Shown here: positions 1 through 4,967 of the stretch, one piece after another
Layout: each line of letters begins with the position of its first letter
How positions within the stretch are numbered: the stretch's first letter is position 1
Source: JAGTRP01 sp050259815
GTDB taxonomy: Bacteria > Pseudomonadota > Gammaproteobacteria > Burkholderiales > Rhodocyclaceae
DNA length: 5,786 nucleotides
NCBI GenBank assembly: GCA_050259815.1
Contig: JBLNBI010000188.1
Location: 1-5,786, forward strand
Direction of reading: 5' to 3'
Position numbers and translations under genes: made by a program
The notes under the pieces: model-generated
Told to the model about the DNA's origin: nothing
The model's database searches: none
What the model saw: only the letters and a program-made list of their open reading frames with translations

Positions 1-1
1 C

Positions 2-1378
2 AAGAGCGCCTTCCTGGCCAACATGAGCCACGAAATCCGCACGCCCCTCAATGCCATTCTCGGCTTTACCCACCTGCTCCAGCGCGTGGTCCATGACCGC
101 TCCCAGCAGGAGAAGCTCGAACGCATTGCGACGGCTGCCGGCCAACTGCTGGATATCATCAACAGCATCCTGGACCTCTCCAAGATCGAGTCGGGGAAAC
201 TGGTCCTGGAAGAAGCGGATTTCGATCTCCGGGACATCCTGGAAAGGGTCGCCGCCCAAGTGGGAGAACGGGCCGAGCACAAGGGCCTGCAGCTGGTCAT
301 GGTGCCTGGCGACGCCGCTTCCCGGCAGCCCCTGCGGGGCGATCCGGCCCGCCTGTCCCAGATCCTGCACAATTACCTGACCAATGCGGTGAAATTCACC
401 GAGCAGGGCTCGATCACCGTGCGCTGTCGGGTTCAGGAGGAAACGGACAGGGAGGTCCTGCTGCGCTTTGAGGTCCAGGACACCGGGATCGGTATTGCGC
501 CGGAGCAACTGGGAAGGCTCTTTTCCGCCTTCGAGCAGGCCGATACCTCCACCACCCGCAAGTTCGGCGGCGCCGGACTCGGCCTGGCCATCAACCAGCG
601 CCTGGCCCGGCTGATGGGGGGGAGCATCGGGGTGAAGAGCGAACCGGGCGGAGGGAGCACTTTCTGGTTCACGGCGCGCCTGGCCAAGGCTGGGGTAACC
701 CAGGGCTCGCCCACTCTGTCCTCCGTCGAATCTCCTGTCGCCGCGCCTTCGCCGGTTCCCCTGGTGGAAGGGGAACCCGAGGAGTTGGTCATCCCGGGCA
801 TCGACTGGCGGACCGGCATGCATAGCCTCAGGGGCCGGCGGGAAAGCTACATCCGCCTCCTGCGCCAGTTCGCCGATGCCCACGCCGGAGATGGCGCAGC
901 CCTGCTGTCCAGCCTCAAGGCCGGGGACTATCGGGAGGCCCAGCGCTTCGCCCATAACCTCAAGGGCGTCGCCGGGACTCTGGGGGCCGCGGATGTCCAG
1001 GCCGCGGCGGCGGCCCTGGACGGAGCCCTGAAGGAACAGCGGAGCGGGGATGAGCTCCTTCTCCTCGGCAACCAACTGGAGGCTGCCCTGCGGCCGGTGC
1101 TGGCGGGTATCCGGGCCGCCTTGCCGGTCGCCGGGGAGGAAGCCGGCCACCTAGAGGTGGCCCCCGAGGTCCTTCGCAAGCTGCTCCACCGGATTTCCGC
1201 CTTCGCCGCCGAAGACAGCTTTGCCGCCCAGGAGGCCTTCCGGGAAGCCCAGCCCCTGCTGCGCTCGGCGCTGGGTGCCGAGCGGGTGTCCGAACTGGCT
1301 CTCCACCTGGACCATTTCGATTACCCGGCGGCTCTCGCCGTCCTCCAGCGCCTCGACACGGAGTATTTCGGCACCTGA
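2..1378 (+). CDS. Sensor histidine kinase with C-terminal HPt domain (5' end outside window)
   Basis: This is the C-terminal part of a cytoplasmic phosphorelay kinase. The reading frame is open from base 2, so the gene starts upstream and the ATG at 23 is internal to the H-box region (frame reads KSAFLANMSHEIRTPLNA). Counting from that Met, the HisKA domain has the phosphoacceptor His3 in SHEIRTP. The ATPase domain has an N-box (NYLTNAVKFT, 117-126), G1 (DTGIGI, 153-158), an F-box around LFSAFEQAD (167-174) and G2 (GGAGLGLAI, 182-190). After a Pro/Ala/Glu-rich linker (about 222-255) comes an HPt domain with His311 in AHNLKGVAGTLGA. A helical tail of about 75 residues follows, of unknown role. 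Kinases with HPt domains normally carry one or more receiver domains between ATPase and HPt; here none fits in the roughly 35-residue linker. The sensor input region is outside the window, so the signal is unknown. The stop lies 51 bases before the chelatase gene. Confidence 0.93.
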   Translation, partial: KSAFLANMSHEIRTPLNAILGFTHLLQRVVHDRSQQEKLERIATAAGQLLDIINSILDLSKIESGKLVLEEADFDLRDILERVAAQVGERAEHKGLQLVMVPGDAASRQPLRGDPARLSQILHNYLTNAVKFTEQGSITVRCRVQEETDREVLLRFEVQDTGIGIAPEQLGRLFSAFEQADTSTTRKFGGAGLGLAINQRLARLMGGSIGVKSEPGGGSTFWFTARLAKAGVTQGSPTLSSVESPVAAPSPVPLVEGEPEELVIPGIDWRTGMHSLRGRRESYIRLLRQFADAHAGDGAALLSSLKAGDYREAQRFAHNLKGVAGTLGAADVQAAAAALDGALKEQRSGDELLLLGNQLEAALRPVLAGIRAALPVAGEEAGHLEVAPEVLRKLLHRISAFAAEDSFAAQEAFREAQPLLRSALGAERVSELALHLDHFDYPAALAVLQRLDTEYFGT

Positions 1379-1403
1379 ATTCCGGCCCGCTTCGGGCTAT
1401 GAT
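1375..1403 (+). promoter_or_regulatory. Possible sigma-70 type promoter for the chelatase gene
   Basis: TATGAT (1398-1403) is one mismatch from the -10 consensus. CTGAAT (1375-1380) sits 17 bases upstream but is a poor -35 match, and it overlaps the stop codon of the kinase gene. A start near 1410 would leave a leader of about 20 bases including the ribosome binding site. The evidence is motif resemblance only; the gene could equally be read through from the kinase gene. Confidence 0.25.
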
Positions 1404-1413
1404 CCGGGATCAT
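1385..1413 (+). repeat. Two adjacent short inverted repeats in the kinase-chelatase gap
   Basis: GCCCG (1385-1389) and CGGGC (1393-1397) form a 5-bp stem with a 3-base loop. Directly after it, ATGATCC (1399-1405) and GGATCAT (1407-1413) form a perfect 7-base palindrome around one base. No T-tract follows either, so a simple intrinsic terminator is not supported. They may structure the mRNA between the two genes or form a protein site; the role is unknown. Confidence 0.4.
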
Positions 1414-1429
1414 TACCAAGGAGTTCCCA

Positions 1430-1798
1430 GTGGCCGTTGCCCTCATCCTTTTTGCCCATGGCGCCCGGGATCCCGCCTGGGCCGAGCCGGTACGGCGCGT
1501 CCAGGCCGTCATGGCCAGCCTCGACCCGGCGGTTCGGGTCGAAGTCGCCTTTCTCGAATTCATCGCCCCGACCCTGGCCGACTGCGGTGCCGCCCTGGCT
1601 GCCCAGGGCTTCGATCGGGTCGTCGTCCTGCCCATGTTCATCGCCCAGGGCGGGCACCTGAAGCGGGACGTGCCGGTGCTCCTGGCCGACCTCCAGTCCC
1701 GCTATCCCGCCACCCGCTTCGAATTGGCCAAGGCGGTAGGGGAGAACGAGGCCGTCATCCGGGCCATGGCGGAGGCCGGGCTGGCCCTGGCTCGATAG
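1430..1798 (+). CDS. cbiX: CbiX/SirB-type single-domain sirohydrochlorin chelatase
   Basis: A 122-residue cytoplasmic protein of the class II chelatase family, which inserts cobalt or ferrous iron into sirohydrochlorin on the way to cobalamin or siroheme. The family signature is visible: LFAHGARDP at the N-terminus, with metal-ligand His10, and LPMFIAQGGHLKRDVP at 67-82 with the second ligand His76. At about 120 residues it matches the short CbiX(S) form, which carries one domain and works as a homodimer, rather than the two-domain SirB/CbiK form. The start is GTG at 1430, chosen because AAGGAG at 1418-1423 lies 6 bases upstream and the first strand of the fold begins immediately. Its place beside nitrate assimilation genes suggests, by inference, siroheme synthesis for nitrite reductase rather than cobalamin synthesis; the sequence alone does not tell the metal. 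Confidence 0.88.
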   Translation: MAVALILFAHGARDPAWAEPVRRVQAVMASLDPAVRVEVAFLEFIAPTLADCGAALAAQGFDRVVVLPMFIAQGGHLKRDVPVLLADLQSRYPATRFELAKAVGENEAVIRAMAEAGLALAR

Positions 1799-1819
1799 GT
1801 TCATACAGGATATTGCTTA

Positions 1820-1836
1820 TTGGCCCCGGTCTTGCT
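1820..1836 (+). promoter_or_regulatory. Possible sigma-54 -24/-12 element upstream of nasT
   Basis: TTGGCCCC, a 4-base gap and TTGCT give GG (1822-1823) and GC (1834-1835) separated by exactly 10 bases, the spacing required for sigma-54. There are two mismatches from TGGCACG. The predicted start, about 12 bases downstream near 1847, would fall on the nasT start codon at 1848 and give a leaderless message. No Shine-Dalgarno sequence is visible there either. It may be functional or a chance match in GC-rich DNA. Confidence 0.3.
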
Positions 1837-1847
1837 TTGACCAGTGC

Positions 1848-2423
1848 ATGCTAAGAGTCCTCATCATCGACGAATCCCGTGCCCGGGCCGGCGAAATCTG
1901 CGCCGGACTGGCCCTGGCCGGCTATCAGGTCGCCGCCATCCTGGCGGATTCCCAGAACCTGACCCGGGAGGTGGAAAGCCTCAAGCCGGACGTCATTCTC
2001 ATCGAGACCGAGAGCCCCAGCCGGGATACCCTGGAAAACCTCGCAGCCATGCGCCAGAACATGCCCCGGCCGGTGGTCATGTTCGCCCACGAGGCGGAGG
2101 ACGACGCCATCCGGGCGGCGGTGAAGGCCGGCGTCTCCGCCTATGTGGTGGATGGCCTCGATCCCGGGCGCCTCAAGGGCGTCATCGACGTGGCCCGGGC
2201 CCATTTCGACGAGTTCCAGGCCCTGCGCCAGGAACTGGAGGAGGCCACCAGGAAGCTCAGCGACCGCAAAATGGTGGAGAAGGCCAAGGGGCTCCTCATG
2301 AAGGCCCGGGGGCTCGACGAGGACGGGGCCTACCACGCCCTCAGGAAGCTCGCCATGCAGCGGGGCCAGCCCCTGGTGGCGGTGGCCAAGGACGTGGTCG
2401 ACATGGCCCAGCTCCTTCTCTGA
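1848..2423 (+). CDS. nasT: NasT-like transcription antiterminator (pseudo-receiver plus ANTAR domain)
   Basis: A 191-residue RNA-binding regulator of nitrate assimilation. Residues 1-115 are a receiver-like fold starting with LRVLIIDES and including the NasT-family segment DVILIETESPSRD (48-60). A helical, probably coiled-coil linker (about 116-140) leads to the ANTAR domain (about 137-191), with AKGLLM at 146-151, AY at 161-162, LRKLAM at 165-170 and a final helix VAKDVVDMAQLLL. ANTAR proteins bind paired hexaloop hairpins in nascent RNA and prevent terminator formation; such a pair lies just downstream, before nrtA. The receiver has Glu53 where the phosphoacceptor Asp is expected, Ala80 at the usual Thr/Ser and Asp102 at the usual Lys, so control by phosphorylation looks unlikely. 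Known NasT proteins are held inactive by NasS; no nasS lies next to this gene. The ATG at 1848 immediately precedes the first beta strand. No clear ribosome binding site is visible. Confidence 0.9.
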   Translation: MLRVLIIDESRARAGEICAGLALAGYQVAAILADSQNLTREVESLKPDVILIETESPSRDTLENLAAMRQNMPRPVVMFAHEAEDDAIRAAVKAGVSAYVVDGLDPGRLKGVIDVARAHFDEFQALRQELEEATRKLSDRKMVEKAKGLLMKARGLDEDGAYHALRKLAMQRGQPLVAVAKDVVDMAQLLL

Positions 2424-2478
2424 ATCGCTCCAAAGGTTCAAATTCCTCTCCCCTTTGTTGTGCGATTTTGAGGGCTGT

Positions 2479-2495
2479 TGCACTGCGACAGTGCA
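2479..2495 (+). promoter_or_regulatory. NtrC-type enhancer site
   Basis: TGCACT (2479-2484) and AGTGCA (2490-2495) form a perfect inverted repeat with a 5-base spacer, matching the NtrC consensus TGCACC-N5-GGTGCA except for one symmetric position. Its centre is about 112 bases upstream of the predicted sigma-54 start, a usual distance for NtrC enhancers. I see only one convincing site; NtrC promoters often have two. Confidence 0.7.
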
Positions 2496-2572
2496 TCGGC
2501 CCATTCGGATCGGATTTCCAGTCCTTGCCCCAATGCGCCGTATTTACTGGGGTTTCGGGTTGAGGGACCAGC

Positions 2573-2588
2573 TGGCACGGCCATTGCG
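2573..2588 (+). promoter_or_regulatory. Sigma-54 (-24/-12) promoter of the nrt operon
   Basis: TGGCACG (2573-2579), four bases, then TTGCG (2584-2588) matches the RpoN consensus TGGCACG-N4-TTGCW at every position but the last. GG (2574-2575) and GC (2586-2587) are separated by exactly 10 bases. Transcription should begin near 2599, just before the first leader hairpin. Together with the NtrC-type site upstream, this indicates activation under nitrogen limitation, as known for the Klebsiella nasF operon. Confidence 0.87.
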
Positions 2589-2602
2589 ATAGGTAGGGCA
2601 AG

Positions 2603-2647
2603 AGGCACGGTCAACGGCGGTCGAGCCTGAATCGGACAAGGACGTCC
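2603..2647 (+). promoter_or_regulatory. ANTAR-target dual hairpin (antiterminator) in the nrtA leader
   Basis: Two hairpins with six-base loops lie 6 bases apart. P1 (2603-2628) pairs AGGC (2603-2606) with GCCU (2625-2628), has an A-A mismatch (2607/2624), then pairs CGGUC (2608-2612) with GGUCG (2619-2623), including two G-U pairs, around loop AACGGC (2613-2618). P2 (2634-2647) pairs GGAC (2634-2637) with GUCC (2644-2647) around loop AAGGAC (2638-2643). Both loops have A at position 1 and G at position 4, the known signature of RNA bound by ANTAR regulators such as EutV, NasR and NasT. P2 shares bases 2638-2647 with the 5' arm of the terminator, so only one can form. NasT, encoded just upstream, is the obvious ligand (inference). 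Confidence 0.87.
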
Positions 2648-2696
2648 ATCCGTACTGCTGTTTGGCGGTGCGGGTGCGGCGTCCTTTTTTGTTTTT
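2638..2696 (+). terminator. Leader intrinsic terminator (attenuator) upstream of nrtA
   Basis: The 5' arm 2638-2659 pairs with 2664-2686 around a GUUU loop (2660-2663). This gives 22 pairs including several G-U pairs, with one bulged C at 2677. The base of the stem is AAGGACG with CGUCCUU. Six Ts (2685-2690), a G and five more Ts (2692-2696) follow. This is a complete Rho-independent terminator sitting 27 bases before the nrtA start and inside the predicted transcript, so it acts as an attenuator rather than as the end of nasT. Its 5' arm overlaps the P2 antiterminator hairpin. Confidence 0.9.
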
Positions 2697-2710
2697 CGAA
2701 TCGAGAGGTC

Positions 2711-2716
2711 AAGGAG
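2711..2716 (+). promoter_or_regulatory. nrtA ribosome binding site
   Basis: AAGGAG lies 6 bases before the ATG at 2723. Another ATG at 2718 is only one base from this site and in a different frame, so spacing decides for 2723. The site lies outside the terminator stem and should be free once transcription passes the attenuator. Confidence 0.8.
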
Positions 2717-2722
2717 CATGCA

Positions 2723-3988
2723 ATGGAAGACAAGAAGCTTGAGCGGGAGGACGCTCCGTCATTTTCCCGTCGCGATTTCGTATCGGCAGCCCTGGGGGCG
2801 TCCCTGATGGCCATGGTCCCCCCCGGAATACGCGGCGCTGCCTGGGCCGCCGGCTCGGACGCTCCCGAGAAGAAGGAAGTCCGCATCGGCTTCATCCCCC
2901 TCACCGACTGCGCCTCGGTGGTCATGGCGGCGGTGAACAAGTTCGACGAGAAGTACGGCATCAAGATCATCCCCTCCAAGGAGGCGAGCTGGGCTTCGGT
3001 GCGGGACAAGCTGGTGAATGGCGAGTTGGACGCGGCCCATGTGCTCTACGGCCTGATCTATGGCGTGCAGCTGGGCATCGGCGGCCCCAAGAAGGACATG
3101 AACGTCCTCATGGGCCTCAACAACAACGGCCAGGCCATTACCCTTTCCAACCAGCTGAAGGACAAGGGCGCCATCGACGGCCCTAGCCTCGCCAAGCTGG
3201 TGGCCAAGAAGGAGAAGGAATACACCTTCGCCCAGACCTTCCCCACCGGCACCCATGCCATGTGGCTGTACTACTGGCTGGCGGCCCAGGGCATCAATCC
3301 CCTCAAGGACGTGAAAACCATCACCGTACCGCCCCCCCAGATGGTGGCGAACATGCGGGTGGGCAACATGGACGGCTACTGCGTGGGCGAGCCCTGGAAC
3401 AACCGGGCCATCATGGACAACATCGGCTTCACCGCCACCACTACCCAGGATATCTGGACGGACCACCCGGAAAAGGTCCTGGGCACCACGGCGGAATGGG
3501 TCGCCAAGTATCCCAACACCGCCCGGGCCATGGTGGCGGCCATCATCGATGCCGGCAAGTGGATCGACGCTTCCCTTGCCAACAAACAGAAGACGGCAGA
3601 GACCATTGCCCAGAAGTCCTACGTGAACACGGACACCGAGGTGATAGTGGCCCGGATGCTGGGTCGCTACGCCAATGGTCTCGGCAAGTCCTGGGACGAC
3701 AAAAACCATATGAAGTTCTACAACGATGGCGCCGTCAATTTTCCCTACCTGTCCGACGGCATGTGGTTCATGACCCAGCACAAGCGCTGGGGCCTGTTGA
3801 AGGACCATCCGGACTACCTGGCGGTGGCCAAGAAGGTCAATCGCATCGATATCTACAAGCAGGCCGCCGCCGCCACCGGCACCCCGCTCCCCAAGAGCGA
3901 CATGCGCAGCAGCAAGCTGATCGACGGGGTGGTGTGGGACGGCAAGGACCCGGCCAAGTACGCCGGCAGTTTCAAGGTCATGGCCTGA
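2723..3988 (+). CDS. nrtA: Nitrate ABC transporter substrate-binding protein, Tat-exported (NrtA family)
   Basis: A 421-residue periplasmic solute-binding protein that would capture nitrate (perhaps nitrite) and deliver it to the permease encoded next. The N-terminus has a Tat signal, SRRDFV at 15-20, then a hydrophobic stretch to about 35 and a likely cleavage site after AWA (40-42). No lipobox Cys is visible, so the mature protein should be soluble or held by other contacts. The mature part begins VRIGFIPLTDCA and has the NrtA/CmpA-family blocks SWASVRDKLVNGELDAAHVL (89-108), NNNGQAITLS (133-142), TFPTGTHAMWLYYWLA (172-187), VGEPWNN (221-227) and HPEKVLG (248-254). Trp90, Gln137, His178 and Lys251 appear to be the counterparts of nitrate ligands known in cyanobacterial NrtA (alignment by eye). 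Length is near the family norm. The family also contains bicarbonate-binding CmpA and the cytoplasmic sensor NasS; the Tat signal argues against NasS, and the NasT-type leader argues for nitrate. Confidence 0.92.
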   Translation: MEDKKLEREDAPSFSRRDFVSAALGASLMAMVPPGIRGAAWAAGSDAPEKKEVRIGFIPLTDCASVVMAAVNKFDEKYGIKIIPSKEASWASVRDKLVNGELDAAHVLYGLIYGVQLGIGGPKKDMNVLMGLNNNGQAITLSNQLKDKGAIDGPSLAKLVAKKEKEYTFAQTFPTGTHAMWLYYWLAAQGINPLKDVKTITVPPPQMVANMRVGNMDGYCVGEPWNNRAIMDNIGFTATTTQDIWTDHPEKVLGTTAEWVAKYPNTARAMVAAIIDAGKWIDASLANKQKTAETIAQKSYVNTDTEVIVARMLGRYANGLGKSWDDKNHMKFYNDGAVNFPYLSDGMWFMTQHKRWGLLKDHPDYLAVAKKVNRIDIYKQAAAATGTPLPKSDMRSSKLIDGVVWDGKDPAKYAGSFKVMA

Positions 3989-4002
3989 AGCAGACAGACC
4001 CG

Positions 4003-4007
4003 AGGAG
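4003..4007 (+). promoter_or_regulatory. nrtB ribosome binding site (start choice 4011 or 4014)
   Basis: AGGAG lies 3 bases before ATG 4011 and 6 bases before the in-frame ATG 4014. Spacing favours 4014, which would shorten the protein by one residue; both are possible. Confidence 0.55.
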
Positions 4008-4010
4008 AGA

Positions 4011-4958
4011 ATGATGAGCGCAATGACGATGACCACGGCCACCGCCGAAGAGCCGCCCGTCCCCGGCAAGGGGAAGGGCGGGCCGGACAACGTGCTGGCC
4101 CTGCGGCCCGAGTCCGTGGAGAAGCCCGAGGCCGCCAAGGCGGCACCGAAGCCGGAACAGCCGCCCCGGGAGCCTCTGGCCGAGCGGCTCGCCCCCCTAG
4201 TCCGGGCCGTGCTGCCCCCGATCATCGGGCTGGCGGTGCTGATCGGCATCTGGTACGTCGCCACCCTGAAGGGCGGCGGCATCCCGGGGCCGGTGCAGAC
4301 CTGGAACGAGGCGGTGGCGATCTTCGCCGATCCCTTCTACCGCAACGGCCCCAACGACCAGGGCATCGGCTGGAACGTGCTGGCGTCGCTCCAGCGGGTG
4401 GCGGTGGGCTTCGGCATCGCCGCTCTGGTGGGCATCCCCCTGGGCTTCATGCTGGGGCGCTCCGCCTTCCTGTCGGCCATGGTCAATCCCATCATCAGCC
4501 TCTTGCGGCCGGTGTCGCCCCTCGCCTGGCTGCCCATTGGGCTCCTGGTATTCAAGAAGGCCGACCCGGCGGCGACCTGGACCATCTTCATCTGCTCCAT
4601 CTGGCCCATGATCATCAACACCGCGGTGGGCGTGCAGCGGGTGCCCCAGGACTACATGAACGTGGCCCGGGTGCTGGCCCTGTCCGAGTGGAAAATCGTC
4701 ACCAAGATCCTCTTCCCTGCCGTGCTGCCCTACATGCTCACCGGCATCCGGCTGTCCATCGGCACGGCCTGGCTGGTGATCGTGGCCGCCGAAATGCTTA
4801 CCGGCGGCGTCGGCATCGGCTTCTGGGTGTGGGACGAGTGGAACAACCTCAAGGTCGAGCACATCATCATCGCCATCTTCGTCATCGGCATCGTCGGGCT
4901 GCTCCTGGAGCAGGCCCTCATCCTGATCGCCAAGAAATTCTCCTACGACCACGCCTGA
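4011..4958 (+). CDS. nrtB: Nitrate ABC transporter permease (NrtB family)
   Basis: A 315-residue inner-membrane subunit of the BPD_transp_1 type, forming the channel with the NrtA-type protein outside and the ATPase inside. Residues 1-62 are a hydrophilic, Pro/Lys/Glu-rich cytoplasmic extension. Hydrophobic segments are seen at roughly 65-85, 128-150, 157-181, 188-207, 244-266 and 283-307. The coupling (EAA-type) loop is VARVLALSEWKIVTKILFPA with LP following (218-240), where Leu-Ser-Glu replaces the more usual small residues. AAEMLTGGVGIGFWVWDEWN (259-278) is typical of the nitrate/bicarbonate/taurine permease group. The gene starts 22 bases after nrtA with its own ribosome binding site, so it is co-transcribed. 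The start may be 4014 rather than 4011. Homologous permeases also serve taurine, alkanesulfonates and bicarbonate; the nitrate assignment rests on the flanking genes. Confidence 0.92.
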   Translation: MMSAMTMTTATAEEPPVPGKGKGGPDNVLALRPESVEKPEAAKAAPKPEQPPREPLAERLAPLVRAVLPPIIGLAVLIGIWYVATLKGGGIPGPVQTWNEAVAIFADPFYRNGPNDQGIGWNVLASLQRVAVGFGIAALVGIPLGFMLGRSAFLSAMVNPIISLLRPVSPLAWLPIGLLVFKKADPAATWTIFICSIWPMIINTAVGVQRVPQDYMNVARVLALSEWKIVTKILFPAVLPYMLTGIRLSIGTAWLVIVAAEMLTGGVGIGFWVWDEWNNLKVEHIIIAIFVIGIVGLLLEQALILIAKKFSYDHA

Positions 4959-4967
4959 GGAGGCACC

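Larger units (their letters stand above)
2424..2722 (+). promoter_or_regulatory. nasT-nrtA intergenic control region
   Basis: This 299-base gap has no credible gene. In order it holds: a weak 6-bp inverted repeat without a T-tract (CAAAGG 2431-2436, CCTTTG 2452-2457); the NtrC-type palindrome; an inverted repeat CCCCA (2528-2532) and TGGGG (2548-2552) of unknown role; the sigma-54 promoter; the dual hairpin; the terminator; and the nrtA ribosome binding site. The region is less GC-rich than the flanking genes, as expected for control DNA. Confidence 0.85.

Noticed and set aside
2431..2457. Inverted repeat CAAAGG/CCTTTG just after nasT as a possible terminator
   Set aside because: The stem is only 6 bp with a 15-base loop and no T-tract, so a Rho-independent terminator is not supported.
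2526..2542. A second NtrC site downstream of the palindrome
   Set aside because: Only one half resembles the consensus; the other half matches at too few positions.
1844..2563. A 239-codon + strand frame overlapping nasT
   Set aside because: Its product is Arg/Gly/Pro-rich and out of frame with the clear REC-ANTAR protein starting at 1848.
2759..4282. A 507-codon open frame on the minus strand opposite nrtA
   Set aside because: Same shadow effect; the product is His/Gly/Val-rich with no family motif, and no ribosome binding site or promoter supports it.
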